Shown in pieces: positions 58,623 through 64,000 of a DNA stretch of 64,000 nucleotides (its first letter is position 1; each line of letters starts with the position of its first letter). The stretch comes from Floccularia luteovirens (lineage: Eukaryota; Basidiomycota; Agaricomycetes; Agaricales; Squamanitaceae): assembly GCA_009739215.1 (NCBI GenBank), contig VSJF01000003.1, positions 1,550,001-1,614,000 of the forward strand, given 5' to 3'. The notes beneath the pieces were generated by a model that was not told where the DNA came from, searched no databases, and was given only the letters and a program-made list of their open reading frames with translations. The position numbers and the translations under genes were made by a program.

Positions 58623-58793
58623 CGTCCTCGTCCGAACTGTTCAAAGGGTTTTCGACAAATTTAAATTTGGAAACCTGGAAGGTCACATGATCAATTGACG
58701 ATAACTCTGCCAGGAATCTTGACAAGCCAATCCTCCGCCTCCACCAGCTCTCTCTTACCTTTGCAACGGAACCCGCTACATCAACGAGGTCTA
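58623..58793. promoter_or_regulatory. Short divergent promoter between mL46 and V-ATPase H
   Basis: Only 171 bp separate the two starts, so the two genes must share a promoter region. No specific motif is named. A minus-strand open frame that crosses it (58591-58842) is out of phase and not used. Confidence 0.55.
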
Positions 58794-60648
58794 ATGTCAA
58801 TATCTCTGGTATCAAATGCATTTTTGGATGAGTCTTCCGCAAAGATCAAGGCTAGAGTAACGTCATGGGATGTATGTCTACCGTCGTGCATTGCATGAGT
58901 ATTGACGCACCGAACCGGTGAAGGGATACCATCGCGCGGACTTAATCACTTCAGAAGAATTAGTCCTCATTAAGAAGGTAGACCGACAGCCTTCAGCCAA
59001 GGTGGAATCAGTGTTATTATCGGAGGGACCTACATATGCGAAATTATACCTCGATCTCTTAAAGAGACTCTCGAGGGTGGATACTATCTTGGTGTTCATT
59101 GCAGATGCGTTGACAGGTGCGCGACTTCCTAATATATCTGTGCTCCCAGGAATTGACTCTGGTCTTCAGGGCACGATGAACGGATCCCTTTATTCACGCG
59201 AACAGCAAGTGCTGATCCAGATTTGCCTTATGTTCCCTTACTACGGTACAGAATCTTCTTCTAAGAGTCACCGCCTCTCTTTGAGTAATTTCTCAGAGCC
59301 CTTGAGAATCAAGATGTCTTTGTCCAGTTGAAGGCTGCTCAGATACTTACAATACTTTTAAGGTGTGGAATTCACTATTGAAAGTGGAGTACTGATATAT
59401 GCACTACTAATATACTATTCCAGCTCTGAGACAGGGCCACTTCCACCGTCACGTTTGGTACCTTTCTTAAAAGTACTATCCTCTCTTGTACAAGACACAT
59501 CGCCAAACAAACGAGACGTCGCAGTTCAATGTCTTGAATTCTTACTTTCGCGACAGGAGGTGCGCAAAATGGTTTGGGCAACACCAGCAATTATCTTAGG
59601 GTAAGTTTTTCTAAACTCATCCTTGGAAATGTAGCACAGATTATATTCCTTCCAGGCTTCTGGATATTTTGAAAAACAATCCTGGTCCCCAGATGAGTTA
59701 TCAAGTTGCTTTTTGTTTGTGGCTCTTGTCATTCGAACAAGACATTGCGGAGAAAATCAACAAGTCAGCTTCTCGGGAAATCGCAAGTTCGAAATACTAA
59801 TTGAAACATTTCAGGCAATTTGATATCATCCCCTTGCTTGTTGATGTTGCGCAGAGTGCCTTAAAAGAAAAAATCATCCGTGTCATCATTGCTACTTTCC
59901 GGGTACGTTTCAAGAGGTTTTTCATAAAGTTCACACAAGTAACATCTTAAAATCAGAATCTGGTAACGAAGGCACCTGCTGCAAATCTTCCTGCTATGCT
60001 GGTAGCACATCTGCTGCCTTTTGTAAAAAATTTATGCGCACGTAAATGGTCTGATGAAGATATATTAGAGGATGTACAATTCCTCAGAGATGAGCTCAAT
60101 GCGCGATTCCAGAGTCTTACGTGAGTCAAGCCTCCGGATACACAACAGGTCATGAATAACAATACCACATGAAGGACGTATGATGAATATACATCTGAGC
60201 TGTCTTCGGGGCACCTATCGTGGACTCCTGTTCATGAATCGGAAGACTTTTGGAAGGAAAATGCGACTAAGCTCAATGAGAAGGACTATGAGCATCTGAA
60301 GTAAGTGTTTTTGTAATGAAATGTTTGACAAGACCTGTATGAATTCTTTTTCCTTGTTAGGATACTAGTCAAATTGCTGAAGGACTCAAATGATTCAATG
60401 GTACTTGCTGTTGCAGCGCATGATGTTGGTCAATACGTTAAACACTACTGAAAGAGGGAAGAAGTAAGTCAAATTTGTATATTCCTTTGGTCAACTTAAA
60501 ACTAAGGCTATGTGAATTAAGACTCGTCACAGACCTAGGTGGAAAAGCCAGAGTGATGGAACTTATGACCCATCAGAATGCGGACGTTAGATATCATGCT
60601 CTGATTTCTGTGCAACTGCTGCTCAGTCAACCATGGGTTTCGGTATAG
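58794..60648 (+). CDS. VMA13: V-type ATPase subunit H (VMA13), with an apparent frameshift
   Basis: Subunit H joins V1 to Vo and silences free V1. The product is about 450 residues with a HEAT-like fold. The start [20 protein letters not shown] is followed by [71 protein letters not shown] and [20 protein letters not shown]. The C-terminal domain has [20 protein letters not shown], then [20 protein letters not shown] and DVGQYVKHY. Here a TGA (60449-60451) interrupts the frame; ignoring the T at 60449 restores [20 protein letters not shown], the expected HYxRGK...LGGK block. The end is VSV with TAG at 60646-60648. The intron at 59115-59175 is short and keeps frame. The extra base may be an assembly error. 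Confidence 0.93.
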
Positions 60649-60768
60649 ATAGGAGCTGGCTATTTCAAGAATTGAGTTTGGGGTAGCACACTTTATTCCA
60701 ATAACAAATGAAAATATAAAATGAGTAATAGCAAAGAAGGATGATTACTACAGGCGGTTTACTATATG

Positions 60769-62984
60769 TTAATCTATCGAACTAGCGGAGACCCATACTT
60801 CAGCGATAACCTCGTACTCTTTCAATGTTTGGGCTCGTTTTAATTTACTCTTCTTTTCTTCCCTTGCATGTTCCGAAAGAAGCACGTCTTCAATAAGCAA
60901 GAAACGTAGACCACCAACTGTATGAAACCCTTTTCGGAGGGGGAAGAATGTCAGGTCGAATTCTTGAATTGCTTGTAACTTTGGTGCGGTTTCAGTGTTG
61001 GAGGTGGACATGAGTTCTAGCTCTGTGGGGGGGAAAATAATCGTAGAAGCACCGACAAACGAGATTGCGCCGGATACAGGACTCCTTAGTTCGTCTGGAC
61101 CGTCGAAGAAGGGGGGTGGGAGGAGTGTGGATAACTGGTCATTGGTGGCAGCAGCAGCAGTAGGATGGACGTGATCGCCATAGTCTGCAAATGTTTGGCG
61201 TTGGCTAGCAGCGAGTATTTTTTGGTGGGCCAATGGGTAATTGAAAGTTGCGGTTGAGGAGAGTGGGGTGGAGGCGCCTGAGGAAGGAAGGTGGGGGCTG
61301 AATGGTTCGATGTCGGGTGGTAGTTTTGATGTAGCAACTGGCAACGTTGTTAGTGCAGCTGATGTCACTGCATGAGCGACAGCTACTTTAGGGTGTTGTA
61401 GGTGTTGTACTGCCAACGTAACTTGACGCTTTTGAAAAGGCTTTGCGGAAAAGGTTGGAGAGGAGACGATAACAGCGTATGAGATGGTGAACGGCTTTTC
61501 TAAAGCGATAGAGCTCCTAGGAATGTGGCGCACAATCAGATTAAGCTCGAGATCGGGGGGCGGAATGAAGGCGAGTGTTTGTTGGGGTGATTGTGGGAGG
61601 GGTGAGGATGCTGGTACTGACGATGATGACAACGACGGTCTGTTCTGTGAAGGAGAGGCAGGTCGGAATGGTGGGGGTGTGTTGGGACGAGACATCGTCG
61701 ACCTAGGTGATTGAGGACGAGATGGTGTTGCTCCAATAACGTTACGTTTGAGGTATGATGGGAGAGCGGATACCGGTGGTGGCTGTTGCGGTTGTGGTTG
61801 GAGTGGTGGGATCCTGCGTGAAAGAACTGATGTGAGGAGGCGACCTGGCTCTCCAAAGGAAGAGCGCCATGAGATATCTAATCTTCCGAGGGGTATGACG
61901 GTTCCTGGTGGGTGAACTGTTGGAGCGTCGGATATGGATTTAGGGATGAGAATGTAGATATATTGTCGCATATCTTGAGGTTTCATAAGGGCCAAAGCAC
62001 CAGAGAAAACACTTTCAGTATTATTTATTTTAGGATTAGCAGAGTTGATAAAGTTTCCATCAGCAACGTTCCAGCCTTCTGCACACTCGAATTGCATCTT
62101 CTCGAAACAAATTGAATCTGGAGTAAGGTTTTGAATATGCACTTCCAAGAATATTTTATCTCGTTCTGCTGGATTCAAGAATGCAGATGGGGATTTAGGA
62201 ACATGAACTTTTGTTTTCACAGAGAGGGGGTTAGCAACCTGTTAAAAAAGAATGTTAGTTGAACGTCACGGTGGATTACAATGGAGGAGGAATTTAATTA
62301 TTTACTCACGACAAACTTGTAAAACTTTCGAAATGTCATTAGGTTTATATCACTAGAATCCTCGGACGCTCCAGGAATAGGACGAGCGTTTTGGGGTAAT
62401 CGATATGTAACCGTGCACGCCAGGACGTGTTGCCCAAGTTCCTTGATTTCATGATGAACGACAGTCTCAAGAGTGCCCCCAACACCGAGACGGGGGTTGT
62501 GATCAGTGCCACCCAACTCGGCAAGCGTAACCTTTGTCGTAGCAGTCTGCATTTCCATCTTCAAATGGACATCCTCGATATCTACTCTCACTTCATTGTT
62601 CGCAGATAAACAACTAGAAAAGGTTTCGCCGAGTTGGATGAACCCGAATGCAGCTGGGAGCATCAAAATCTCTGTTGCATGGGTTAGATCGCGCAGAGTT
62701 TTGGGGTGACCTTGGAGGGGTTTGGAGCCCTGGAGAGAGAGAAGGGATGCAGAGGAATGAGCCTAGAGACGAAACAGAAGGGTAAGTGTGTGGTAGGGAT
62801 GGGAGAGAGGACATGTCATCTCACTGAGAAGGAGGGAGAGCTAGAGTAAAATGGCTGCCATGCACTAGCGAGACTGGGTCGCTGCACGAAATCAGGCGCA
62901 AGTATTGAGGACGGTTGGATAACATACAGAGACACGCATAACTTTAAGAGACACAAGATGTGCTGGACCGTCTGCACCTGCCAT
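60769..62984 (-). CDS. TRAPP complex subunit TRAPPC13
   Basis: TRAPPC13 is a TRAPP II/III-associated subunit in ER-Golgi traffic and autophagy. The product is about 660 residues. The start MAGADGPAHLVSLKVMRVSR at 62984 fits the family, followed by LPAAFGFIQLGETFSSCLS and VRVDIEDVHLKMEMQTATTK. Then come IKELGQHVLACTVTYRLPQ, FRKFYKFVVANPLSVKTKVH and IFLEVHIQNLTPDSICFEKM. The middle is a long proline/glutamine-rich insert, and the last 50 residues return to order: FDLTFFPLRKGFHTVGGLRF and YEVIAEVWVSASSID. The TAA is at 60769-60771. The large 3' exon is one uninterrupted frame. Convergent with V-ATPase H, about 120 bp away. Confidence 0.92.
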
Positions 62985-63058
62985 GTTCTTACAATCGTTG
63001 TCGTCGGTGTAAATGTTTTGTTTAAAGTTATTTATTATTACACATAAAATACATATTA

Positions 63059-64000
63059 TCATCCTCCGTCAGCCAAAACCCGTTTCAACTCCAAATTCTT
63101 CTTCTGCAATCCCTCCAACTTGCGTTGGGCAGCTCCCATTTTCCTCATTACAAACTTTGCACGTTGATCGCAGGCGCCACGCCCTCCTAGTCCTAGCCAG
63201 CTGCGCGGTTCTGCCGTAGACACCGTGACTAGCTGTCCGAGCTCTTCTTCGCAGCTGCGCACCGTAGCTTCTGCACGTGCGATCTGTTTTTCATTGGCAA
63301 GTAAATTTTGCGTTGCTGCAAATATTGGATCTGTGTTTCCGCGTCAAAGGGTTGAATGTTCCGAAAGAACAGGGGCATACCATCTACTAGCCGTTGGAAT
63401 ACCCATCGCAGTACAGGTTTTCCTGGCCTTACAGTGGATGGGCGACCTATGAAATAGATCAAGTTAGAATAGAGGTCATTTCAAAGAAAAAGAAAGTCAT
63501 ACCATCAACAGTAATGATAGTGATCAGCTCAGCATTTTCCATGGCCCGCAGAGCTGTCTCATCACCACCAAATGGTTGCTCTAAAAGCACGTCGTAATAC
63601 GGAGCTTCTGACGCCTTTGCGAGGAGACGAATTACACTCCATGCTTGGTCTCTTGCCCACGGCAGTCCACGGGCGTCGTCTGCATCATCACCAAATGCAT
63701 TTTTCCGCAGTTCACTTACGCCACGCTGGATGATGTCTTCTACAGCTTCTGCGACACCTTGGCCACTGCGTACCCTGTGAATGAGCTAAAAGTAAAAAAA
63801 AAATATTAGCAAGGATACTGTATGGGAAAAGATAGACAGATACGCTTTCGAGGTCGCTTGCACGTCCACCAAGGCGTTGGAGTTGTTCTGTTTCTGTCGA
63901 TGAGAAACCAACATCAACGCCAGCATCATGTAGCTTTTGTTTCACAAATGACATCGAACTCGACGCATCCGCATCACTCAATGCTATTGAGGCAAGAGAT
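63059..64000 (-). CDS. YME2: Mitochondrial inner-membrane protein YME2 (RNA12 family), C-terminal part
   Basis: The 5' end lies beyond the right edge. YME2 is an inner-membrane protein with an ATPase-like domain, linked to mitochondrial nucleoid structure and mtDNA escape. The visible part, about 235 residues, reads SFVKQKLHDAGVDVGFSSTE, QLQRLGGRASDLE, LIHRVRSGQGVAEAVEDIIQ and VSELRKNAFGDDADDARGLP, then ARDQAWSVIRLLAKASEAPYY, ELITIITVDGRPSTVRPGKP and VLRWVFQRLVDD. It ends in a coiled coil (FVMRKMGAAQRKLEGLQKKN) with stop at 63059. The segment LGGRxSDLE and the PGKPVL block are family landmarks. Convergent features are absent to the left: TRAPPC13 is on the same strand. Confidence 0.88.

Noticed and set aside
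41455..60465. Programmed +1 frameshifting shared by EDE1, striatin and V-ATPase H.
   Set aside because: The four sites have no common slippery sequence, and insertion error explains them more simply. Kept only as a finding to test.
1..64000. tRNA, rRNA, snoRNA, CRISPR array, transposon or viral insertion.
   Set aside because: No clover-leaf boxes, repeat arrays, terminal repeats or transposase/reverse transcriptase motifs were seen. Small RNAs without strong sequence signals could still be missed by eye.

Overview
The window is a gene-dense stretch of a fungal nuclear chromosome, most likely from a mushroom-forming basidiomycete (Agaricomycetes; the order cannot be named from sequence alone). 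Reasons: nearly every gene is split by many introns of about 46-60 nt with GT-AG (sometimes GC-AG) ends; intergenic gaps are mostly 100-500 bp; both strands are used about equally; and the gene set is eukaryotic housekeeping with fungal variants (RPC82, BMT2, NOT1, EDE1, PDE1, GPI-anchored GH13). I see no transposon, tRNA, rRNA or CRISPR array.

Layout, left to right: the 3' end of a polytopic membrane protein (1-687,+); FACT subunit SPT16 (-); a calcineurin-like phosphoesterase (-); RNA polymerase III subunit RPC82 (-); a long acidic protein of unknown function (-); a small membrane protein (+); a UshA-type 5'-nucleotidase (-); 25S rRNA methyltransferase BMT2 (-); a tetraspanin (-); coactivator MBF1 (+); gamma-tubulin (-); a GPI-anchored GH13 glucanotransferase-like enzyme (-); an MFS sugar transporter (+); the CCR4-NOT scaffold NOT1 (+); an alpha/beta-hydrolase (-); TMA7 (+); striatin (+); class II cAMP phosphodiesterase PDE1 (-); an unknown, probably nuclear protein (+); endocytic scaffold EDE1 (-); an E2 of the UBE2C type (+); two small unknown genes (+); an R3H/RRM RNA-binding protein (+); mitochondrial EndoG/NUC1 nuclease (+); mitochondrial ribosomal protein mL46 (-); V-ATPase subunit H (+); TRAPPC13 (-); and the C-terminal part of YME2 (-), cut by the right edge.

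The genes do not form a pathway or an operon-like cluster. Themes recur by chance: RNA metabolism (RPC82, BMT2, NOT1, R3H/RRM), trafficking (EDE1, TRAPPC13, V-ATPase H), mitochondria (NUC1, mL46, YME2) and signalling (striatin, PDE1).

The most unusual signal is in gene architecture. Five genes between 14.4 and 25.6 kb each need a microexon of 2, 4, 7, 10 or 12 nt to keep a conserved motif in frame. Four introns are well supported as GC-AG and a fifth is possible. Separately, four places in three genes (EDE1 twice, striatin, V-ATPase H) each carry one extra base that breaks a conserved reading frame. These are more likely assembly insertions than biology, but they all go in the same direction. 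Exon boundaries below come from reading splice signals and conserved motifs by eye; no alignment or RNA data were available.
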